In this document: in pieces, positions 36,629 through 44,921 of the stretch
Layout: each line of letters starts with the position of its first letter
How positions within the stretch are numbered: the stretch's first letter is position 1
Origin: Streptomyces pactum
GTDB taxonomy: Bacteria; Actinomycetota; Actinomycetes; Streptomycetales; Streptomycetaceae
DNA length: 64,000 nt
Reading direction: 5' to 3'
NCBI RefSeq assembly: GCF_016031615.1
Contig: NZ_JACYXC010000001.1
Span: 2,666,001 to 2,730,000, forward strand
The notes under the pieces: model-generated
What the model was told of the DNA's origin: nothing
What the model saw: only the letters and a program-made list of their open reading frames with translations
Databases searched by the model: none
Translations under genes and position numbers: made by a program

Positions 36629-38299
36629 ATGCAGCAACTGGCCGAAGGGCTACGGCTCCCCACCAACGGGCTCGACTACACCATCCTGGGCATCTACTTC
36701 GCCGTCGTCCTGGGCATCGGCTTCGCCGCCCGGCGCAGCGTGCGGACCAGTCTCGACTTCTTCCTCTCCGGCCGGTCGCTGCCCGCCTGGGTGACCGGGC
36801 TGGCCTTCGTCGCCGCCAACCTGGGGGCCACCGAGATCCTGGGCATGGCCGCCAACGGGGCGCAGTACGGCGCGTACACGGTGCACTGGTACTGGATCGG
36901 CGCCATCCCGGCGATGGTCTTCCTCGGCCTGGTGATGATGCCCTTCTACTACGGGTCGAAGGTCCGGTCGGTGCCGGAGTTCCTGCTGCACCGGTTCGGC
37001 CCCGCCTCGCACCTGCTCTCCTCGATCATCTTCGCGGTCTCCTCGGTGCTCATCGCGGGCGTCAACCTCTACGCGATGGCGATCGTGCTGGAGGCGCTGA
37101 TCGGCTGGCCGCAGTGGCTGGCCATCGTGGTCGCCGGGTTCTTCGTCCTGGCGTACATCACCCTGGGCGGGCTGTCCTCCGCCATCTACAACGAGGTGCT
37201 GCAGTTCTTCGTCATCCTCGCCGCGCTCATCCCGCTCACCGTGGTCGGCCTGAAGCGGGTCGGCGGGGTGGACGGGCTGAGCGACAGCCTCACCGGCAGC
37301 CACGGTGACGACTTCCTCTCCGCCTGGGGCGGCACCGGCATCGGTTCGGACAACCCGCTGGGCGCCAACTGGCTCACCATCGTGCTGGGCCTGGGCTTCG
37401 TGATGAGCTTCGGCTACTGGACGACCAACTTCGCCGAGGTGCAGCGCGCGCTGTCCGCGAAGAACCTCTCCGCCGCCCGGCGCACCCCGCTGATCGCCGC
37501 CTTCCCCAAGATCCTCATCCCGATGGTGGTGGTCGTCCCCGGGCTGATCGCCCTGGTGATGGAGCCGACGCTGGGCAAGGCGGGCAGCGACCTGCAGTAC
37601 AACGACGCCATCCCGGTGCTGATGCGGGACCTGCTGCCCAACGGCGTGCTGGGCATCGCGGTGACCGGGCTGCTCGCCGCGTTCATGGCCGGCATGGCCG
37701 CCAACGTCTCGTCCTTCAACACCGTCTTCACCAACGACATCTGGGCCGCGTACGTGAAGAAGGGCCGGCCGGACAGCTACTACCTGGCCACCGGCCGGGT
37801 GATCACCGCGATCGGTGTACTGATCGGCATGGGGACCGCGTTCATCGCCTCGTCGTTCAGCAACATCATGAACTATCTGCAGACGCTGTTCTCGTTCTTC
37901 AACGTGCCGCTGTTCTGCGTCTTCATCATCGGCATGTTCTGGAAGCGGTCCACCGCGGCGGCCGGTTTCTGGGGGCTGCTGTCGGGCACCGTGGCCGCGA
38001 TGGTGAACTACTTCTGGTTCTACAAGCAGGACGTCATCGACATCCCCAGCGACCAGGGCGCCAACTTCGTGTCCTCCATCGTGGCGTTCGTGGTCGGCGC
38101 GGTGGTGATGCTGGTGGTCACCGCCTTCACCCGGCCCAAGCCCGCCGAGGAACTGGCCGGCCTGGTGTACGGCACCCGCTCCCCCGGCATGGCGGAGCCG
38201 CCCGCCGAGGGCGACGACGCCTGGTACCGCAAGCCGGCCCTGCTGGGCTGGGGCGCGATCGTCCTGGCCGCGGTGTGCTACATCCCGTTCTCCTTCTGA
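36629..38299 (+). CDS. Sodium:solute symporter (SSS family), probably sugar (galactose) uptake
   Basis: A 556-residue SSS-family transporter with about 14 helices. Signature regions include NLGATEILGMAANGAQYG, LGGLSSAIYNEVLQFF and AAFMAGMAANVSSFNTVFTNDIW, typical of the SGLT-like branch. ATG follows GAAGAGAG. Its position opposite galTEK suggests Na+-driven uptake of galactose or a related sugar; this is inference. A small two-helix membrane protein follows at 26 bp and may be an accessory subunit. Confidence 0.93.
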   Translation: MQQLAEGLRLPTNGLDYTILGIYFAVVLGIGFAARRSVRTSLDFFLSGRSLPAWVTGLAFVAANLGATEILGMAANGAQYGAYTVHWYWIGAIPAMVFLGLVMMPFYYGSKVRSVPEFLLHRFGPASHLLSSIIFAVSSVLIAGVNLYAMAIVLEALIGWPQWLAIVVAGFFVLAYITLGGLSSAIYNEVLQFFVILAALIPLTVVGLKRVGGVDGLSDSLTGSHGDDFLSAWGGTGIGSDNPLGANWLTIVLGLGFVMSFGYWTTNFAEVQRALSAKNLSAARRTPLIAAFPKILIPMVVVVPGLIALVMEPTLGKAGSDLQYNDAIPVLMRDLLPNGVLGIAVTGLLAAFMAGMAANVSSFNTVFTNDIWAAYVKKGRPDSYYLATGRVITAIGVLIGMGTAFIASSFSNIMNYLQTLFSFFNVPLFCVFIIGMFWKRSTAAAGFWGLLSGTVAAMVNYFWFYKQDVIDIPSDQGANFVSSIVAFVVGAVVMLVVTAFTRPKPAEELAGLVYGTRSPGMAEPPAEGDDAWYRKPALLGWGAIVLAAVCYIPFSF

Positions 38300-38325
38300 C
38301 CCTGCCGAGTGCGAGGCGACCCACC

Positions 38326-38634
38326 ATGAGCGAGTACGAGTACCAGCAGCAGGTCGAGGAACTGGAGCGCAGGTCGGCCACGGCCGCCCGGCTCTTCGAC
38401 ATCCGCCGCATCATCGGCGGCCTGTTCGTGGTCTACGGCGTGATCGTGACCATCGCCGGGATCACCGCGTCCGACGCCGACCTGAAGAAGGCCCAGGACA
38501 TCAACATCAACCTGTGGACGGGCATCGGCATGCTCGCCCTGGGCGCGTTCTTCCTGGTCTGGGTCAAGCTGCGGCCGGTGGCCCCGCCGCCGCCCCCGGC
38601 CGAGGAGATCCTCGACGAGCACCCGAACCCCTGA
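38326..38634 (+). CDS. Small two-helix membrane protein downstream of the SSS symporter
   Basis: A 102-residue protein. An N-terminal amphipathic/coiled segment (EYQQQVEELERRS) leads to helix 1 (GGLFVVYGVIVTIAGI) and helix 2 (IGMLALGAFFLVWVKL), then a Pro-rich acidic tail. Placement 26 bp after the symporter stop suggests co-expression. The family is unknown; small partners are seen beside many SSS transporters in Streptomyces. ATG at 38326 is preceded by GAGGCG. Confidence 0.82.
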   Translation: MSEYEYQQQVEELERRSATAARLFDIRRIIGGLFVVYGVIVTIAGITASDADLKKAQDININLWTGIGMLALGAFFLVWVKLRPVAPPPPPAEEILDEHPNP

Positions 38635-38650
38635 CCCGGCGGGCGGGGCA

Positions 38651-38934
38651 GGTGGTCAGCCGTCGCCGCAGCACGGGTGTGAGGCGGCGACGGCCCCGGG
38701 AGCGGGACTCGGTGTGCGGGGCGGGGCACGACACGGGGGGCGCGATGGGCGGGGGCTCGCGTCGGGCGCGACGGGGTGACGCACGGGGGCGCGGGGCGTC
38801 CTCTGACGCGGTGCGGCCGGGGGCGGTGGGCTCACCCGGGGACCGGGCGTGGCGCGGCGGGCTCGTGTCCGCCGGGGGGCGTGACGTGCGGGCTCCCGGC
38901 CGGCGCGGGCGGGGGTGGTGGTCAGCCGTCGCCG
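38651..38934. repeat. 18-bp direct repeat at the end of the LuxR-type gene
   Basis: GGTGGTCAGCCGTCGCCG occurs at 38651-38668 and again at 38917-38934, 266 bp apart. Each copy contains a stop codon in a frame relevant to the minus-strand regulator. Confidence 0.75.
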
Positions 38935-39612
38935 GGGGGTGGCCGACGGGTGCGGGGCCCGGTCCAGCAGCCCGGTCCGCGCCGCCAGCGCCGCCGCCTC
39001 CAGGCGGGAGCCCACCCCCAGCTTCATCAGCACCCGCTGCACATGGGTCCGGGCGGTGCTCGGTGCTATCCCCATGCCGGCCGCGATCAGCCGGGTGTCC
39101 TCGCCCTCGGCGACCCGCACCAGCACCTCCACCTCACGGGGGGTGAGGATCTGCAGCAGCCGGGCGCCCTCGTCGTCCGGCTGTGCCGCGGGGTTGAGCA
39201 GTTCGGCGAACGCGCCCTGAAGCAGCTGGGGCGCCACCGCGGCCTCCCCGGCCCGCGCCTTGATCATGGCGCGTTCCACGCCGTCGATCCGCTCGTCGTG
39301 GCGGACGTAGCCGGACGCCCCGGCGGCGAATGCGGCGGCGATGCCGCGGGGGCTGGGCACCGGCCCGAGCACCACCACCGCCACCTGCGGGCGCTCCGCC
39401 TTGATGCGCCGGACGGGATCGAACGCGCCGGGCTCGGCCGGCGCCGAGGTGCCCAGCAGGCAGACCTCCGGCGACCGGTTCACCACCAGTTCGGCGGCGC
39501 CCGCGCTCGGCGCCGCAGCGGCCAGCACGCGGTGGCCGCGGAGCCTCAGCGCCGAGGCGAGTGCCTCGGCCAGCAGCCGGTGGTCATCGACCACCATGAG
39601 TCGCACACCCAT
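38656..39612 (-). CDS. LuxR-type response regulator, probably over-extended at the C-terminus
   Basis: The receiver-like domain starts MGVRLMVVDDHRLLAEALAS but lacks a clear phospho-Asp (LLGTSAPAEP at that position), so it may be atypical. The HTH is ILTPREVEVLVRVAEGEDTR with APSTARTHVQRVLMKLGVGS. As written 318 residues, with about 90 Arg/Pro-rich residues after the HTH. Removing one base from the run at 38934-38939 gives ATPGDG-stop at 38922-38924, a normal 229-residue NarL-class regulator. An 18-bp direct repeat places a second copy of the same ending (GDG-stop) at 38651. No kinase partner is adjacent. Confidence 0.82.
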   Translation of the reverse strand: MGVRLMVVDDHRLLAEALASALRLRGHRVLAAAAPSAGAAELVVNRSPEVCLLGTSAPAEPGAFDPVRRIKAERPQVAVVVLGPVPSPRGIAAAFAAGASGYVRHDERIDGVERAMIKARAGEAAVAPQLLQGAFAELLNPAAQPDDEGARLLQILTPREVEVLVRVAEGEDTRLIAAGMGIAPSTARTHVQRVLMKLGVGSRLEAAALAARTGLLDRAPHPSATPRRRLTTTPARAGREPARHAPRRTRARRATPGPRVSPPPPAAPRQRTPRAPVRHPVAPDASPRPSRPPCRAPPRTPSPAPGAVAASHPCCGDG

Positions 39613-40008
39613 GAACCCCCCTTCCCGGAAGCTACCCGCTCACTCGGCACCGTGCGCCGCCAACCGGGAAGAAGCTCCCCTGATTGTCGAAATCCGGACC
39701 GTAGGTGTCCAGCGGGGATCTCCCAACTGACCGAAACCGTCCGCTTGGTGGACGAGAGTGACGCCGCCACCCCCGGGAGGTCCAGAGCGCGGCCCGCACG
39801 GGCCGGGGAGGAGCCCGGCCGGAACGGGGCCTGGACCGGGCCGGCCTGGGCGAGGCGGCCGGGCAGGGCGGCCTGGGCAGGGGCGGCCGGACAGGCACGG
39901 CCGGGGTGGCCGCGGACACGGCGGCGGCCCCGCCCGTACCGCCCGGAGCGTGGTGTCCGGGCGGCGGGACGGGGCCGCGGCAGGTGTACCGGGCGGGCGG
40001 CGTACGGG
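39613..40008. other. Gene-free gap between LuxR-type and PQQ-repeat genes
   Basis: About 395 bp, GC-rich. The 39780-39900 part is a run of degenerate GGCCGGG/GGCCTGGGC elements. The 39630-39700 part should hold the promoter of the LuxR-type gene. No gene or strong hairpin was found. Confidence 0.5.
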
Positions 40009-41968
40009 TCAGCCGGCGCCGAAGCCCATCGCCAGCAGCCGCTCGTTGTCGAACGCGCCGGAGGGCTTGGAGGCGTACACGTACCCCAGGTACAGCCGGC
40101 CGTTGACGTAGGAGACCCAGCTGCTGTCCGGGCTGAACCAGGTCTCCTGGTCCACGCTGGTGTCCGGGTTCCGCATCAGCAGGTCCTTCTTGTACGTGGT
40201 CGGGTCGATCCGCCACACCGAGCCGCCCTTGCGGTAGGTGGGCTGCTGGTAGGCGATCAGGTAGCCGTCCTCGTCGAGCTTGAGCGGCACCGTCGCGGCC
40301 TCCGAGTCACCGTCGGCCTTCCCGATGGTCTTGCCGGTCTTCATGCTGAACGCCACGATCTCGTTGACCGCGCCGGCGCCGCCGTTGGACCGCTCCTCGC
40401 TCGCCATGAAGATGGTGTCGGTCTGCTCGCTCACCACGATCTGGGTGCAGCCGCCGATGTTGGTCGAGTCGCAGTCCACCACGTACTGGCCGTTGCGCGT
40501 GGAGATCTTGGTCTTCAGCTTGCCGGTGGCGGCGCTGTCGTCGATCACCCACACATCGGTGACGTCGTAGCTCTCCCCGGCCGCTTCCAGGCCGAGCACC
40601 AGGGGGTCGGCGGAGACCACGTGCACGTCCTTGATCCCGCGCGGCACCTGGTAGCCGGAGATGACGTCACCGGTCTTCGGGTTGACCGTGCTGACCTTGA
40701 TGTTCGGACTGTCGTACTCGCCGCAGTAGGTGGCGGCGACCAGCTTCTCCTCGCTGCCCTCGTAGCCGCGGTCCTCGCAGTCGCCCTCGGACGGCGCCCA
40801 CAGCTGCTTGCCGTCCAGCGACCAGGCCGCGCCGCCGTCCAGGCCGCCGGCGGCCACGGTACCGGCGCCGATGGTCACCTCGTCGAAGTCGATCCGGGAG
40901 CCGCCGTCCTCGATGTGCTTCTGCCAGACCAGCTTGCCCGCGTCCAGATCGACCAGGCCGATCTCGCTGCAGTCCGCGTAGTCCTTGTCGTTCTTCGGCT
41001 TGTGGTCCTCGAACACGATGGCGGTCAGGTTGTCCTCGGTGACCCCGCGCCAGCCCTGGCAGACCTGGCCGTCGAGCGGGATCTGCCACGTGGGCTTGCC
41101 GCCCTCCACCGGGTAACCGGTGATCTTGTAGTCCTCGGTCTTGGCGAAGATCTTGTCGGTGGCCCACAGACCGGGGACGGTGACCTGGTCGGTCTTGACC
41201 TTCGGCACGCGGACGGCGTTGAGCAGCCGGGCGTCCACCGGGTCCGGGGCCGGCTTGGAGGTGAACCCGCCCTTGGTGCCGCCGGTGTCCTTCCCCGGGT
41301 CGCCGGTGGGGCCCTGACTGGTCTTGTTGCCGTCGTCGGCCTCGGTGCTGCCGCCGTCGTCCTTGGTGATGAAGAAGATGCCGGCGCCGACGATCAGCGC
41401 GACCGCGACCACCGCGCTGACGATGATCATCATCCGCTGCCGGGCCGCCTTGCGGTCACCCCCGTCGCCCGGAGCACCGCCCGGGCCGGGCGGCACGGGG
41501 GCCTGCGGGTAGCCGTACGGCGGCTGGGCCCCGTACGGCTGGGGGTATGCCGACCTGCGTGGGCTGGGCGTGCACCGGCTGCGCCTGGGTGGGGGCCGTA
41601 TCCGGGCGGGCCGGGGTAGCCGTAGCCACCGGCACCGGTCGGAGGGGTCTGCGGGCCGGGGGTAGCCGTAACCGCCGGCCCCGGCCGGAGGTGCCTGCGG
41701 CGCACCGGGGGGCGGCACGGCCGGAGCCCCCCGGCGGCGGTACGGCCGGGGCGGGCGGCGGTGTGCCCGGGGCCGCGGGCGGCGGGGTCTGCGGTGCCTG
41801 CCCCGGCTGCCCCGGGTAGCCGTAACCGGGCTGTCCGGGGAGCGGCGGGGCCGGAGGCTGCTGCGGGTATCCGTAACCGTGCTGCGGCGCGCCGAAGCCG
41901 CCCTGTGAGGGGTGGTCCCCCGCAGAGCCAGGAGGGGGCTGGTGAGGTGGCTGAGGCGGCTGAGACAT
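40009..41968 (-). pseudogene. PQQ/beta-propeller-repeat membrane protein, with frame-broken Pro-rich N-terminus
   Basis: The C-terminal 470 residues are intact: a transmembrane helix (VSAVVAVALIVGAGIFFI), an acidic/Gly linker, then an extracytoplasmic PQQ-like beta-propeller with repeated W-x-D-G/LDAGKLVW blocks. The N-terminus begins at ATG 41968 (after GAAGGA) with MSQPPQPPHQPPPG and repeated GYGYP units, a cytoplasmic Pro/Gly/Tyr-rich tail. Between 41732 and 41541 the frame shifts four times, each repaired by removing one base (41727-41732, 41658-41662, 41591-41595, 41541-41545). The restored protein is about 650 residues. Architecture recalls Streptomyces PQQ-repeat proteins; its exact role is unknown. 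Probably intact in the organism. Confidence 0.78.
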
Positions 41969-42444
41969 CGGGATCCTTCGTGCGCGGGACCGTGTGCCGA
42001 TCGGTCTCCCCCGCGTCCCAGGGGCCGAATATCCCCCGGGAAGGAGCGAATCGGACACATCTCCCGCCGGTATGCGGCTGGTTGGCGGGTGTTCTTTGTA
42101 TCACCCGTCAGCGACGCGTCCGGGGGCGGTCCCGGTTCCCCCACCGGCCCGAACGCCGTCCACGGGACCCGCGGCACCGCCCCTCCTGGACGTCCGGGCA
42201 CCCGCCGCGCAGCCCGCTCAAGCGCTCATCGCGGCGCGGCGGAAACGGCGTTGACCTGCACCGGGCCGTCCCCCGCCGGTCCGGGACGACGGTCGGGGCC
42301 TGCCGTGGGGACGGGCGCGCGGGCCGGTACGGTGCCCGGCCGGGCGGGTCCCGCCCCCCGGGCCGGGCGCAGCCGTCCGCCGCCGGGCGCCGGGCGGCCG
42401 TCACAGCTCGCGGGCCGGACCCTCACCGGTTCTCGACCGGATCG
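41969..42444. other. Gene-free gap between PQQ-repeat and ABC-F genes
   Basis: About 475 bp between the ABC-F 3' end and the PQQ-protein start. A short AT-containing patch near 42090-42110 (TTCTTTGTATCA) may belong to the PQQ-protein promoter. No hairpin or gene was recognised. Confidence 0.45.
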
Positions 42445-42690
42445 TCACACGTCCTCGGCCAGTTCCAGCCAGCGCATCTCCAGCTCGTCCCGCTCGCCCG
42501 CCAGCTCCCGGAGCTGGGCGTCGAGTTCGGCGACCTTGGAGAAGTCGGTGGCGTGCTCGGCGATCTGCCGGTGCAGCGCGCTCTCCTGCTCGCTGATCTT
42601 GTCCAGCCGGCGCTCGATGCGCTGCAGTTCCTTCTTGGCGGCGCGGGTGTCACCGGCGGAGCGGCCCTGGGGCGGCGGCGCCGGTGGCGG
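42445..42690 (-). pseudogene. Displaced C-terminal coiled coil of the ABC-F ATPase
   Basis: The segment AAKKELQRIERRLDKISEQE to ELEMRWLELAEDV is the conserved C-terminal coiled-coil of ABC-F proteins, ending at TGA 42445. It is one frame away from the ATPase body. Deleting one base in the G-rich stretch 42696-42715 joins them. It should therefore be read as part of the preceding gene and not as a separate protein. Confidence 0.8.
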
Positions 42691-44272
42691 CGGCCGGGGG
42701 CGGGGGGCGGGGGGCGGGCGCGGGCGCGGCGGCGGCCTTCGCCCGCTCACGGCGCTCCAGGTACTCGTCCAGCCCGCGCGGCAGCATCCGCAGGGTGGCG
42801 TCGCCGAGCAGGGCGAACACCCGGTCGGTGGTGCGCTCGACGAAGTACCGGTCGTGGCTGATGACCACCAGGGTGCCCGGCCAGCCGTCGAGCAGGTCCT
42901 CCAGCTGGGTGAGGGTCTCGATGTCCAGGTCGTTCGTCGGCTCGTCGAGGAAGAGGACGTTGGGCTCGTCCATCAGCAGCCGCAGAATCTGCAGCCTGCG
43001 GCGTTCGCCGCCGGAGAGGTCGCCGACCGGGGTCCACTGCTTCTCCTTGGTGAACCCGAACTTCTCGCAGAGCTGGGAGGCGGTCATCTCCCGGCCCTTG
43101 CCGAGGTCCACCCGCTGCCGTACCCGCTCCACGGCCTCCAGCACCCGCCAGTCGCGGTCCAGCTCCGCCACCTCCTGGGAGAGGTAGGCGAGTCTGACGG
43201 TCCTGCCGACCACGATGCGGCCGCCGACGGGCTGCTCCTCGCCGTCGGTGGCGGCGGCCCGGGCCAGCGCCCGCAGCAGCGAGGTCTTGCCCGCCCCGTT
43301 GACCCCCACCAGACCGATGCGGTCACCGGGGCCGAGCTGCCAGGTCAGGTGCTTGAGCAGCACCTTGGGGCCGGCCTGGACGGTCACGTCCTCCAGGTCG
43401 AAGACGGTCTTGCCGAGGCGGGAGTTGGCGAACTTCATCAGCTCGGCGGAGTCGCGCGGCGGGGGCACGTCCTCGATCAGCGCGTTGGCCGCCTCGATCC
43501 GGAAGCGCGGCTTGCTGGTGCGGGCGGGGGCGCCCCGGCGCAGCCAGGCCAGCTCCTTGCGCATCAGGTTCTGCCGCTTGGCCTCCTCCGACGCGGCGAT
43601 CCGCTCCCGCTCGGCGCGGGCGAAGACGTAGTCGCTGTAGCCGCCCTCGTACTCGTGCACCGTGCCGCGCTGCACGTCCCACATGCGGGTGCACACCTGG
43701 TCCAGGAACCAGCGGTCGTGGGTGACGACCACCAGCGCCGAGCGCCGGGCCCGCAGATGCGCGGCGAGCCAGGAGATGCCCTCCACGTCCAGGTGGTTGG
43801 TCGGCTCGTCCAGGACGATCAGGTCCTGCTCGGCGATGAGCAGCTTGGCGAGCGCGATCCGGCGGCGCTCACCGCCGGAGAGGGGTCCGATGACGGTGTC
43901 CAGACCCTGCGGGAAGCCCGGCAGGTCGAGTCCGCCGAAGAGCCCGGTGAGCACGTCGCGGATCTTGGCGTTGCCCGCCCACTCGTGGTCGGCGAGGTCG
44001 CCGATCACCTCGTGCCGCACCGTGGCGGCCGGGTCCAGCGAGTCGTGCTGGGTGAGCACCCCCAGCCGCAGGTGACCGGCGTGGGTGACGCGCCCGCGGT
44101 CGGCGGACTCCAGCTTGGCCAGCATGCGGATCAGGGTGGTCTTGCCGTCTCCGTTACGGCCGACGACGCCGATCCGGTCGCCCTCGTTGACGCCGAGGGA
44201 GACGCCGTCGAGCAGTGCACGGGTGCCGTACACCTTCTCCACGGCTTCCAGATTGACGAGGTTGGTGGCCAT
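42650..44272 (-). CDS. ABC-F family ATPase (ribosome-associated, Uup/EttA-like)
   Basis: The body of an ABC-F protein with two ABC domains and no membrane segments. Domain 1: Walker A GRNGDGKT, LSGGERRRIALAKL, and LDEPTNHLD. Then the interdomain linker (RAERERIAASEEAKRQNLMR). Domain 2: GVNGAGKTS, LSGGERRRLQILRLL and LDEPTNDLD. ABC-F proteins act on the ribosomal E site in translation control or antibiotic resistance. ATG at 44272 begins MATNLVNLEAVEKVYG; an in-frame extension to 44302 is less likely. As written it ends in an Ala/Pro-rich run at 42650; the true C-terminus is in the next frame to 42445. Confidence 0.9.
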   Translation of the reverse strand: MATNLVNLEAVEKVYGTRALLDGVSLGVNEGDRIGVVGRNGDGKTTLIRMLAKLESADRGRVTHAGHLRLGVLTQHDSLDPAATVRHEVIGDLADHEWAGNAKIRDVLTGLFGGLDLPGFPQGLDTVIGPLSGGERRRIALAKLLIAEQDLIVLDEPTNHLDVEGISWLAAHLRARRSALVVVTHDRWFLDQVCTRMWDVQRGTVHEYEGGYSDYVFARAERERIAASEEAKRQNLMRKELAWLRRGAPARTSKPRFRIEAANALIEDVPPPRDSAELMKFANSRLGKTVFDLEDVTVQAGPKVLLKHLTWQLGPGDRIGLVGVNGAGKTSLLRALARAAATDGEEQPVGGRIVVGRTVRLAYLSQEVAELDRDWRVLEAVERVRQRVDLGKGREMTASQLCEKFGFTKEKQWTPVGDLSGGERRRLQILRLLMDEPNVLFLDEPTNDLDIETLTQLEDLLDGWPGTLVVISHDRYFVERTTDRVFALLGDATLRMLPRGLDEYLERRERAKAAAAPAPAPRPPPPAAATGAAAPGPLRR

Positions 44273-44921
44273 CTCACTCCAGGGACTCGGATCGATCGAC
44301 ATCCCAGGGTAGTCGCCGCGCGGACCCCACCGGGACGACGGCGGCCCGGCGCCGCGCCCTGCCTGCCCCGGCTTCGCGCCCTGCCTGCCCCTGGGCTCCG
44401 TGCTTTGCCTGCCCCGGGCTCCCCTTTCCTTTCCTTTCGGCCCCCGCCCCCCGCCCCTCTCCCTTCCCCTCGCTGCTCGCCCCCTGCCCCCCGGGTCCCC
44501 TCTCTGTCAGGGCCCCGCCCGCCCCATCGCAGGCAGCCCACGCCCCCAGCCCCCCGCCCTCTCTGGATCTGCCCCGCCCTGTTCCTCTCTCTTTCAGGGC
44601 CCGGCCCGTCCCCTCTCCGGCGGCCCCGCTCCCTCCCCCTGCCGCTCTCTGCTCGCCGTCCGTCCGGCCCCCGGTCCGACCTTCCCCCGTCCCTGCCGTG
44701 CCCCCGGACGCGCCGTGGTCGATCTCGGGTCGTCCCGCGGCTGGTGCTCGGCCGTCCGCACGGAACCGGCCCACCAGGGTCCGGGCCCCGCCCGGCGGCC
44801 GCCCGTCGCCGTGCCCCGCTCGTGCCGCGTGGCCGCCGCCCCGGCCCGGGCCGGTGATGGTCCTTGTGCGGGGCGCGTCCTCCGGGGACGTCCCGCGCCG
44901 GGGTCCGAGGGGACGGTGGTG
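44273..44921. repeat. 650-bp gap dominated by a polypyrimidine-rich tract
   Basis: From about 44341 to 44720 the plus strand is strongly C/T-biased, with blocks such as TTTCCTTTCCTTTC near 44424 and CCCTCTCTGTCAGGG near 44499. About three copies of a 22-24 bp CCCTGCCTGCCCC unit lie at 44357-44425. A CTCTCT(T)TCAGGGCCC element occurs twice (about 44503 and 44590). No gene is supported. Position: between the 5' end of the ABC-F gene and the 3' end of the DUF4328 gene. Confidence 0.6.

Noticed and set aside
42445..42750. Independent small coiled-coil gene
   Set aside because: Its sequence is the standard C-terminal region of ABC-F proteins and rejoins the upstream gene after loss of one base.
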